NCBI RefSeq assembly: GCF_003710935.1
Contig: NZ_RHHS01000063.1
Coordinates: forward strand, 1 to 57,912
Direction of reading: 5' to 3'
Source of the DNA: Brevibacillus gelatini
GTDB taxonomy: Bacteria > Bacillota > Bacilli > Brevibacillales > Brevibacillaceae
DNA: 57,912 nucleotides
The notes below the pieces were generated by a model. The model had not been told where the DNA came from, did not search any database, and was given only the letters and a program-made list of their open reading frames with translations. Below are positions 6,707 to 13,551 of this stretch, one piece after another (within the stretch, counting starts at the first letter, position 1; each line of letters starts with the position of its first letter). Position numbers and translations under genes: made by a program.

Positions 6707-8971
6707 GTGAAGAAAGGCAAGAAGTTCTTAGCTATTTTATTCTCGTCATCACTTGTGCTGAGTGCATTTGCGGCTGCACCTGCAGCGGGATTGGCCAAGT
6801 CGAAAGAGGACAAGCATACCCTGGAGGTGGACTTGTCCACAGTCAATATCGACCGACTGGTAAAAGGGTTGATGGAGCAAGGCGTTATTGATGAGGACGC
6901 CGATCAGGAAGAAATCAATGAAGCTTTGCTCGAATATCTCAAGGACAAAAAAGTGCCGCATGGAATCGACAACTCCAGCTCCTTTGGGAAAAAAGCGGAG
7001 AAGTCCCAAATGGCAGCCTTGTCGGAGGCGGCAAAGCGGGTGGCAGAGGTCGAGGACCAGGATGAAAGCGAACTGCGAGCCTCCAAACGAGTACATACCG
7101 ATAACATTGTGGTCGCGCTCGTTGAATTCCCGGATCGGGAGCACAACCAGCTGCCAAAAGAGAACGACACGCTCTGGACGAAGGACTTCAATGAAAAGCA
7201 CTACCGCGAAATGCTTTTCAACCAAAAGGGCTATACGACGCCAGAAGGCACCAGCATGACGACAATGGCCGAGTACTACTATTTGCAGTCCGGCAGAAGC
7301 TGGACGGTAGATGGAGTAGTCACTCCCTGGCAGATGGCGGAAAAGAGCTACAAGTATTACGGCGGAAACAATTCGAGCGGCAACGACGCAGCACCGCGCG
7401 ATCTGGTCGAAGAAACGCTGGAAGCTGTAGGCAAGGCAATTGCAGGCAGGGAGGAAGAATTCGACCAGCGCGACCCGTACGACCTGGATGGCGATGGCGA
7501 TCTGATGGAGCCGGACGGCATGCTGGACAACCTGATGCTCGTACATGCCGGTATCGGTGAAGAGACAGGCGAGGATGCAGATGCAATCTGGTCGCACCGT
7601 TGGACACTGAAAAAGCCGGTAGAAATCCCAGGCACAAGCCTGAAAGCTTTCGACTATATGATTCAGCCGGAAGACGGCGCACCTGGCGTTTTCGCCCACG
7701 AATACGGACACAACCTTGGGCTGCCGGATTTGTATGATACGACGAGACAAGGACACGATTCGCCAGTAGGGGCATGGTCCCTGATGTCTTCTGGTAGCCA
7801 TACAGGCAAAATTTTCCAAACACAACCAACCGGACTGGATCCGTGGTCCAAGATGATGCTGCAAGAAATGTACGGCGGCAAATGGATTGCTCCGCGCGTC
7901 ATCGATTATAAGGATCTGGAAAAGAAAAAGAAGACGTTTGGCCTGATTGACGCTTCCAGCACCGAAATGGGTGGAAAAGTTATCAAGCTCAACATGCCGC
8001 AGGTCGAAAAAGAACCGCCGACTCAGCCGAAAGACGGGGATTACGCCTACTTCTCCGATGAAGGCGACAACCTGAATACGAAAATGATTTCGGACGTAAT
8101 CGATCTGACCGGGGCAAGCACGGCGTCCATGAGCTTCGACTCGTGGAGAGCGATTGAAACCGACTACGACTACCTGTATGTCAACGTGATTGATGAGGAT
8201 ACAGGCGAAAGCAAAACGGTAGAGCAATACGACGATGTCACCAAAGGCTGGGAAAAGGAAACAATCAGCCTGAATGATTTTACCGGCAAGAAAATTCGCG
8301 TGGAGTTCAACTACGTGACAGATGGCGGTTTGGCACTGCCTGGCTTCTACCTCGACAACTTTGAAGTGGAAGCGGACGGCGAAGTCATTTTTGCCGACGA
8401 CGCCGAGGGCGACCTGAAGTTCGAACTGGATGGCTTCGTTCACTTCGACGGCAAAGGAAAATTGTACGACGCGTACTACCTGATCGAGCTGCGCTCTCAT
8501 GAAGGCGTGGACGAAGGTCTGAAATACTTCCGCCGCGGCAACTCGTTCTTCTCTTACGACCCAGGCATGGTGATCTGGTACTATGACGGCCGCTACGGCA
8601 AAACAGAAGACAACAACACAAGCCAGCATCCAGGCTACGGCATGCTCGGCGTAGTCGATGCGCATCAGGAAGTGCGCTACTGGAACAACGACGAAGGAAA
8701 CAAAGACGCGATTGCCGATTCCCGCTACCAGGTGAACGACGCGGCATTCAGCCCGAACAAGACGTCTGGTATGAATCTCGATTATATTTTCGGCACCATG
8801 AAATACCCGTCGCTCAAGGGAGTGACCACGTTCGACGACAGCAACGACTACTCGATGCCGGAAGTGCCGGAGGTCGGAAAAATCCTTCCGCAAATCGGAC
8901 TGCAAATCAAATTGAAGCGTGTAACGAAGAAGTTCACCGACGCGTCGGTTGAGCTGTCCTTGAAAAAATAA
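6707..8971 (+). CDS. inhA: Immune inhibitor A, secreted M6 zinc metalloprotease
   Basis: A 754-residue secreted protease. Residues 1-30 form a signal peptide (basic KKGKK, hydrophobic core, AAPAAGLAKS). A propeptide follows, then the peptidase M6 domain with the zinc motif HEYGHNLGLPD near residue 333 and the phrase MSSGSH downstream. The C-terminal part contains a jelly-roll, lectin-like beta domain with Asp-rich calcium-binding segments (DPYDLDGDGDLMEPD lies before the active site). InhA proteases cut host antimicrobial peptides and proteins and also modify the bacterial secretome. The start is GTG 6707 with GAGAGGGTGA ending 6 bases upstream. It is a single-gene unit, ended by a strong terminator. 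Confidence 0.95.
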   Translation: MKKGKKFLAILFSSSLVLSAFAAAPAAGLAKSKEDKHTLEVDLSTVNIDRLVKGLMEQGVIDEDADQEEINEALLEYLKDKKVPHGIDNSSSFGKKAEKSQMAALSEAAKRVAEVEDQDESELRASKRVHTDNIVVALVEFPDREHNQLPKENDTLWTKDFNEKHYREMLFNQKGYTTPEGTSMTTMAEYYYLQSGRSWTVDGVVTPWQMAEKSYKYYGGNNSSGNDAAPRDLVEETLEAVGKAIAGREEEFDQRDPYDLDGDGDLMEPDGMLDNLMLVHAGIGEETGEDADAIWSHRWTLKKPVEIPGTSLKAFDYMIQPEDGAPGVFAHEYGHNLGLPDLYDTTRQGHDSPVGAWSLMSSGSHTGKIFQTQPTGLDPWSKMMLQEMYGGKWIAPRVIDYKDLEKKKKTFGLIDASSTEMGGKVIKLNMPQVEKEPPTQPKDGDYAYFSDEGDNLNTKMISDVIDLTGASTASMSFDSWRAIETDYDYLYVNVIDEDTGESKTVEQYDDVTKGWEKETISLNDFTGKKIRVEFNYVTDGGLALPGFYLDNFEVEADGEVIFADDAEGDLKFELDGFVHFDGKGKLYDAYYLIELRSHEGVDEGLKYFRRGNSFFSYDPGMVIWYYDGRYGKTEDNNTSQHPGYGMLGVVDAHQEVRYWNNDEGNKDAIADSRYQVNDAAFSPNKTSGMNLDYIFGTMKYPSLKGVTTFDDSNDYSMPEVPEVGKILPQIGLQIKLKRVTKKFTDASVELSLKK

Positions 8972-8980
8972 GCAAAACGA

Positions 8981-9023
8981 AAGACGCCTGTCAGCGCTTG
9001 GCCGATGCCAGGCGTCTTTTTTT
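8981..9023 (+). terminator. Terminator after inhA
   Basis: AAGACGCCTG pairs with CAGGCGTCTT across a 17-base loop, followed by a T-run. Confidence 0.9.
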
Positions 9024-9209
9024 GTGGAAAAAGGAAATGGCCTCTAAATGTTCCCTGACAGTCCGAGCGTTTCAGGTCTAAGCCCGCCCTCCTTGCAATA
9101 GGTTAGTAACAACGAACGACAAGCTGCCCGAAATGATTTGCGCGAAAGAAAGACAACCTTTGAGCTGGAAAAAGCGAGCCCGCGCCCGGCAGCAAGGGGG
9201 GGATTGTTC

Positions 9210-10040
9210 ATGCTGCACATCGTAGCTTGCATCAAGCAGGTGCCGGACACGAAGGTCATCAAGATGAATCCGAAAACAAACACGATGGATCGTGCCAGCG
9301 CACCCGCGATTCTCAACCCGTATGACGCACACGCGGTAGAGGAAGCAGTCCGGTTGAAAAAGCGTTATGGAGGCGTAGTTTCCGTGGTGACGATGGGGCC
9401 GCCGCCAGCCGTAAAAGCGATTCGCAAATGTGTGGAGATCGGCGCAGACGCAGGCTATCTGGTGACGGATCGCGCGTTTGCCGGGGCGGATACGCTGGCG
9501 ACGAGCTATGCCATTACCAAGGCAATTGAAAAAATCGCCGAAACACAGCCTGTTGATCTGGTTATCTGCGGGAAGATGACGATTGACGGCGATACGGGCC
9601 AGGTCGGTCCGGGAGTGGCAAGAAGACTCGATATACCTCCGCTCACCAACGTCAAAAAAGTGGTAGAGGTAAACAAGGAGAAAGGCTATGCCATCGTGCA
9701 CCGCAAGCTGGAAGACGGCTATGAGGTCGTCCAGTCTGCCTTGCCCTGCCTTTTTTCTGTCGAAAAGGAAATCAATGAGGTGCCGTACTCGCCGTTGCCG
9801 AACATGCTGCGCGCGGCCCGGTACAATCCGGTTGTCTGGTCGGTAAACGACCTTGGAGACATCGACCGGAACCTGCTCGGCCTGAAAGGCTCGCCGACGA
9901 TTGTGGCGAAGGTATGGCCGCCGGAAAAGCCAAAGGGAGGGGAAATGCTGGAGGGCACCCCCAAGGAGCAGGTCGAGCGCTTGATGGAAATCCTGAAAGA
10001 AAAACAGGCGTTGTTTCGCGTGAAGGAGGGGCAGGCATGA
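9210..10040 (+). CDS. fixA: Electron transfer flavoprotein beta subunit, FixA type
   Basis: A 276-residue ETF beta subunit, beginning MLHIVACIKQVPDT as expected for the family. It pairs with FixB to carry electrons through FAD (and a second flavin or AMP) to the FixC quinone oxidoreductase. The glycine-rich nucleotide-binding stretch and the signature VICGKMTIDGDTGQVGPG are present. ATG 9210 is chosen because AAGGGGGGG lies 7 bases upstream; the longer open frame from 9138 has no ribosome site. It is the first gene of fixABCX and overlaps fixB by 4 bases (ATGA). No promoter stood out in the 186-base gap after inhA. The alternative name is etfB. Confidence 0.92.
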   Translation: MLHIVACIKQVPDTKVIKMNPKTNTMDRASAPAILNPYDAHAVEEAVRLKKRYGGVVSVVTMGPPPAVKAIRKCVEIGADAGYLVTDRAFAGADTLATSYAITKAIEKIAETQPVDLVICGKMTIDGDTGQVGPGVARRLDIPPLTNVKKVVEVNKEKGYAIVHRKLEDGYEVVQSALPCLFSVEKEINEVPYSPLPNMLRAARYNPVVWSVNDLGDIDRNLLGLKGSPTIVAKVWPPEKPKGGEMLEGTPKEQVERLMEILKEKQALFRVKEGQA

Positions 10041-11059
10041 ATCTGGACGATTATCGGGGCATCTGGGTCTATCTGGAAGTACGGGAAGGACGTATTGCAC
10101 CCGTGTCGCTCGAATTGCTTGGGGCTGGCCGGCAAATGGCCGACAAACGCGGTGTGCCGCTCGCAGGTCTTTTGATCGGAGATGGCGTGAGGGAGCTGGC
10201 ACAAACCGTGTTTCCGTACGGGGCGGACCAGGTGTACGTCTACGACGACCGTATTTTTGCCGATTACCGCACGGAGTCGTACATGCGAGCCGTGATCGAG
10301 TGCGTACAGAAGCACAAACCGGAAATTTTGTTGTACGGAGCGACCTCCACAGGCAAGGACTTGGCGAGCGCTGTTGCGACCGACCTGGAGACAGGGCTGA
10401 CGGCCGATACGACGATGCTTGACGTCAATGCGGAGACAGGGCTGCTCGAAGCCAGCCGTCCGGCGTTTGGCGGAAACATTATGGCGACGATTTTGTGCAA
10501 GAAGCACCGTCCGCAAATGGCGACGGTCCGCCCGAAGGTCATGAAGGCGATGGAGCCTGACTTCACGCGCACGGGCGAGGTGATCCGCGAGAGCATCCAG
10601 CTTGCAGAAGAGGACATTCGCACAAAAGTCTTGAAAGTCGTGCGGGAAACAAGGGAAAAGGTCAGGCTGGACGAAGCGGACGTCATCGTGGCGGGAGGAA
10701 AAGGGCTGGGGAGCAAGGAAGGCTTTGCGCTCATCCACCGTTTCGCGGAAGCCATCGGAGCGACAGTTGGAGCGAGCAGGGATGCCGTCGAGGCGGGATG
10801 GATCGATCATGCCCATCAGGTCGGGCAGACAGGGGTGACGGTGACGCCGAAAATTTATTTTGCCATCGGAATATCCGGCGCAATCCAGCATCTGGTCGGC
10901 ATGCGTAACGCCGGACTGATTATTGCGATCAACAAAGACCCGAACGCGCCGATTTTTCAGGCGTGCCACTACGGGATTGTGGGAGATGCCTTTGAGATTG
11001 TGCCGTTACTAATGGAGGCGTTCCAGAAGGAGCCGGACAGGGAGGTTACGTATGGCTGA
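10037..11059 (+). CDS. fixB: Electron transfer flavoprotein alpha subunit, FixB type
   Basis: A 340-residue ETF alpha subunit. The N-terminal domain (about 1-190) resembles the beta-subunit fold. The C-terminal FAD domain shows GASRDAVEAGWIDHAHQVGQ, GVTVTPKIYFAIGISGA and INKDPNAPIF, the classic FAD-binding run. It forms the heterodimer with FixA. The ATG overlaps the fixA stop, AAGGAGG lies 7 bases upstream, and its own end overlaps fixC by 8 bases, so the subunits are translationally coupled. The order A-B-C-X identifies the Fix-type rather than the generic fatty-acid-oxidation ETF. Confidence 0.93.
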   Translation: MNLDDYRGIWVYLEVREGRIAPVSLELLGAGRQMADKRGVPLAGLLIGDGVRELAQTVFPYGADQVYVYDDRIFADYRTESYMRAVIECVQKHKPEILLYGATSTGKDLASAVATDLETGLTADTTMLDVNAETGLLEASRPAFGGNIMATILCKKHRPQMATVRPKVMKAMEPDFTRTGEVIRESIQLAEEDIRTKVLKVVRETREKVRLDEADVIVAGGKGLGSKEGFALIHRFAEAIGATVGASRDAVEAGWIDHAHQVGQTGVTVTPKIYFAIGISGAIQHLVGMRNAGLIIAINKDPNAPIFQACHYGIVGDAFEIVPLLMEAFQKEPDREVTYG

Positions 11060-12347
11060 GAAATTTGATGTGATTGTCGTTGGTGCAGGTCCGGCCGGAA
11101 CCGCATGCGCCTACACATTGGCGAAGGCGGGCGTCAATGTGCTGTTGATGGAGCGCGGCGAATACCCAGGGTCGAAAAACGTGATGGGGGGAGTGCTCTA
11201 CTGCAAGACAATGGAAGACATCATCCCCGGATTTTACAAGGAGGCGCCGGTTGAGCGTCCCATCGTCGAGCAGCGCTTCATGATGCTGGATAAGGAATCC
11301 GCCGTAAGCTTCAGCTACAAAGGTCTGGAGTGGGCAAAGGAGCCTTACAACAACTTTACGGTGCTGCGGGCCAAATTCGACCAGTGGTTTGCGGAAAAGG
11401 CGGTGCAGCAAGGGGCGCTTTTGCTCAACGAGACGGTCGCGTTGTCTTGTATCGTCGAGGATGGCAAAGTGGTGGGGATCAAGACAGACCGCCCGGATGG
11501 AGACGTCTACGCCGATGTGGTCGTCCTCGCAGACGGGGTCAATTCGCTTTTGGCCAAATCACTTGGCTTTCACAAGGAGTTTCGCCCGGACGAAGTCGCG
11601 CTGGCCGTCATGGAAGTGCTCAAGCTGGACCGCAAAATCATCGAGGAGCGCTTCAATCTGGAAGGCGACAACGGCTGCACGATCGAGATTTTCGGCGACT
11701 CGACCAAAGGGATTCTCGGCACAGCCTGGCTGTACACGAACAAGGACAGTCTGAACATCGGCGTGGGCACGATGCTGTCCGGGCTGATTAAGCACAAGAT
11801 CAAGCCGTATGAGCTATTGGATTACGTCAAGAACCACCCGATGATTCGCCCGTACCTGCAAGGCTGCGAGCAGCAGGAGTACCTGGCTCACCTCATCCCG
11901 GAAGGCGGCTACCGCTCCATGCCCAAAATTGTCGGCAACGGCGTGCTCGTCGTTGGCGACGCTGCGCAGCTCGTCAATGCCATTCATCGCGAAGGCTCGA
12001 ACATGGCAATGGCATCCGGAGTCATGGCGGCCGAAGCGATTTTGGCCGCCAGAGAAGCGGGAGATTACTCGGAAAAAATGCTGGAATCGTACCGCACCAA
12101 TCTGTTGAACAGCTTCGTCGGCCAGGATTTGAAAAAGTACAAGGACGCCACGCATCATTTTGAAAAGTCGCCGCACTACTTCGAGCAGTACATCCCGATG
12201 ATGAACCGGGTGGCCAGCCAGATGTTCACGGTGGATGGAAGCTCGAAGTGGAGCAAGCAGAAAAAAATATGGAGCGACCTGGGCAGCGCCAGGGACAAGT
12301 GGAAGATGGCACGCGATCTGATGAATGCATGGAGGGTGATGAAGTGA
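11052..12347 (+). CDS. fixC: ETF-quinone oxidoreductase, FixC type
   Basis: A 431-residue FAD-dependent oxidoreductase. The N-terminus has the dinucleotide fold VIVVGAGPAGTACAYTLAKA and the acidic end of the second strand (MERG). The second FAD motif, GVLVVGDAAQLVNAIHREG, lies near residue 300. It accepts electrons from the FixAB flavoprotein and passes them to quinone, with FixX as its ferredoxin partner. Length and motifs fit the GR2 / FixC family. The gene is in the operon, overlapping fixB and joined to fixX by one base (TGATG). Confidence 0.93.
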   Translation: MAEKFDVIVVGAGPAGTACAYTLAKAGVNVLLMERGEYPGSKNVMGGVLYCKTMEDIIPGFYKEAPVERPIVEQRFMMLDKESAVSFSYKGLEWAKEPYNNFTVLRAKFDQWFAEKAVQQGALLLNETVALSCIVEDGKVVGIKTDRPDGDVYADVVVLADGVNSLLAKSLGFHKEFRPDEVALAVMEVLKLDRKIIEERFNLEGDNGCTIEIFGDSTKGILGTAWLYTNKDSLNIGVGTMLSGLIKHKIKPYELLDYVKNHPMIRPYLQGCEQQEYLAHLIPEGGYRSMPKIVGNGVLVVGDAAQLVNAIHREGSNMAMASGVMAAEAILAAREAGDYSEKMLESYRTNLLNSFVGQDLKKYKDATHHFEKSPHYFEQYIPMMNRVASQMFTVDGSSKWSKQKKIWSDLGSARDKWKMARDLMNAWRVMK

Positions 12348-12643
12348 TGACGCAAATACCCAAAGGGCAATCGATCGAGGAAAAGCAGTACCTGGTTCGC
12401 TTCAAGGCCGACACGCAGTCGCATCTGCACGTGTTGAACGCTGATGTGTGCGCGACGCAGTGCCCGGATAAGCTCTGTACGATCTTTTGTCCGGCGGAGG
12501 TGTACAAGTGGGAAGAGGTGCGCATGCACGTAGGATACGAAGGTTGCCACGAATGTGGAAGCTGCCGCATCGGCTGTCCACACGAGAACATCAAGTGGGA
12601 ATACCCGAAGGGCGGCCACGGGATCATTTTCAGACTGGGATAA
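12347..12643 (+). CDS. fixX: Ferredoxin-like protein FixX
   Basis: A 98-residue iron-sulfur protein. Cysteines are arranged as CATQCPDKLCTIFCPAEVY and CHECGSCRIGCPHENIKW, enough for at least one [4Fe-4S] cluster plus partly degenerate ligands, as is typical of FixX. It works with FixC in moving electrons between the flavoprotein and quinone. The ATG at 12347 shares its first base with the fixC stop and follows GGAGGGTGATGAAGTG. This is the last member of the fixABCX set. No nif genes are visible in the window. Confidence 0.92.
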   Translation: MTQIPKGQSIEEKQYLVRFKADTQSHLHVLNADVCATQCPDKLCTIFCPAEVYKWEEVRMHVGYEGCHECGSCRIGCPHENIKWEYPKGGHGIIFRLG

Positions 12644-12658
12644 TGGGCGGCGATACAG

Positions 12659-12832
12659 GTGATTCAAGTAGGGGATTTGGTCGTATTCGCGAAGGATGGT
12701 GCCAGAGGTGTCGTCATCAGCATCGACGAGGAACGGTGTCAGGTGCTGTGGGAGGATGATTTTGTCAGTTGGGAACAGCGTGAATGGCTGATCGTCACCA
12801 AAATGGAACAGACAGAACAGCGGGAGCGATGA
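12659..12832 (+). CDS. Small 57-residue protein downstream of fixX
   Basis: A short open frame starting GTG 12659 (MIQVGDLVVFAKDGARGVVI) and ending TGA 12832. It looks like a small SH3/KOW-like beta barrel: VGDLVVF, a turn, a hydrophobic strand VVISID, then CQVLWEDDFVSW. It lies 15 bases after fixX, ahead of the operon terminator, so it is probably the fifth gene of the transcript. The ribosome site (GGGCGG) is weak and an ATA codon two codons upstream could also be the start. Function unknown. Confidence 0.6.
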   Translation: MIQVGDLVVFAKDGARGVVISIDEERCQVLWEDDFVSWEQREWLIVTKMEQTEQRER

Positions 12833-12858
12833 CCCGCCGTTCTGCCTGTTTTTTTGAC
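12808..12858 (+). terminator. Terminator of the fix operon
   Basis: CAGACAGAACAGCGGG pairs, with two mismatches, with CCCGCCGTTCTGCCTG, followed by seven Ts. The stem overlaps the last codons of the 57-residue gene. Confidence 0.8.
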
Positions 12859-12877
12859 TGAATCGGATAGATGGACT

Positions 12878-13339
12878 CTATTCAAGCTGGAGAGGGCACG
12901 AAAAGGCGGTTGCCCCCCAAATGCGGTAACATCCGAGTGCAGGTTTTGGCGAAGCAAGGGAGACGATGAGATAGGCGGCTTCGGGATAGTTGGCGTAGGC
13001 GATGTCTTCGATGGATGGAACAGGCGGAGCAGTTGGATGGGAATGGTAAATTCCGACCAGCTTTTCCCCCCGGAAAGCGATTTTTTGCAGCACCTTCTGG
13101 ATTTGCCGTGTGTTCATGGCAAAAGCGTCGGGGCGCTTCAAAATGTTTTCCATCCGCCAGATCGTTTGCGCGCTGCCGTTCCTTCCCGAAAGCAGGCCGC
13201 ATGCCTCATACGGTTTTTCTTCCTGGCAATGCCGGATCATTTCATCCCACACAGAACGGGTCATGGAAAAGGGTACTTTTATTGCCTTAGCCTCGCCAAC
13301 GCCTGCCGCAGCATCCCCCGGTTGTTTTGGTTTGGACAA
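12878..13339 (-). CDS. JAMM/MPN (M67) metalloprotease
   Basis: A 153-residue protein whose core (about residues 22-145) is a JAB/MPN domain. The zinc motif is complete: YEACGLLSG supplies the Glu, and GIYHSHPTAPPVPSIEDI gives HxH...PS..D. Bacterial members cut C-terminal tails from ubiquitin-like sulfur carriers or isopeptide bonds; the target here is unknown. The start is unclear. The TTG at 13339 has no good ribosome site, nor has ATG 13264. A well-spaced ATG with AGGGAGGG at 13469 opens a different frame (next entry), so a frameshift may separate start and domain. Confidence 0.85.
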   Translation of the reverse strand: MSKPKQPGDAAAGVGEAKAIKVPFSMTRSVWDEMIRHCQEEKPYEACGLLSGRNGSAQTIWRMENILKRPDAFAMNTRQIQKVLQKIAFRGEKLVGIYHSHPTAPPVPSIEDIAYANYPEAAYLIVSLASPKPALGCYRIWGATAFSCPLQLE

Positions 13340-13469
13340 AGGGCTTGACGTTGTGCACGGGCCCGGATTTTGGCAGTGGCGATGGCGGCATTCCCAACGG
13401 CCGCATGCCTTGGTGAACAGGGCGTTGCTGGCGTTGATTGTAAAGTGCGCGGAGTTGATCTGGTGTCAT
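13287..13469 (-). CDS. 60-residue frame overlapping the JAMM protease start
   Basis: This frame has the better signals: ATG 13469 preceded by AAGGGAGGG, and a CATAGTACA box upstream close to a sigma-K -10. It encodes MTPDQLRALYNQRQQ followed by a Pro/Gly-rich tail and overlaps the protease frame by 53 bases. Either it is a small leader protein coupled to the protease, or it is the true N-terminus of the protease split by a single-base frameshift (natural or a sequencing error). Confidence 0.35.
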   Translation of the reverse strand: MTPDQLRALYNQRQQRPVHQGMRPLGMPPSPLPKSGPVHNVKPFVQTKTTGGCCGRRWRG

Positions 13470-13551
13470 GGATATCCCTCCCTTTCTGTACTGTACTATG
13501 TTTTATTCAGCAAGGCTGCGAGTGGTAACGGCTATCGCACATTGGAGCAGG

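Noticed and set aside
6749..8905. 718-codon open frame on the minus strand opposite inhA
   Set aside because: It is an antisense shadow of a GC-biased gene; it has no ribosome site, low-complexity content and no family features, whereas the plus strand encodes a complete M6 protease.
9210..12643. Nitrogen-fixation locus
   Set aside because: Only fixABCX is present; no nitrogenase or nif regulator is visible, so diazotrophy is not claimed.
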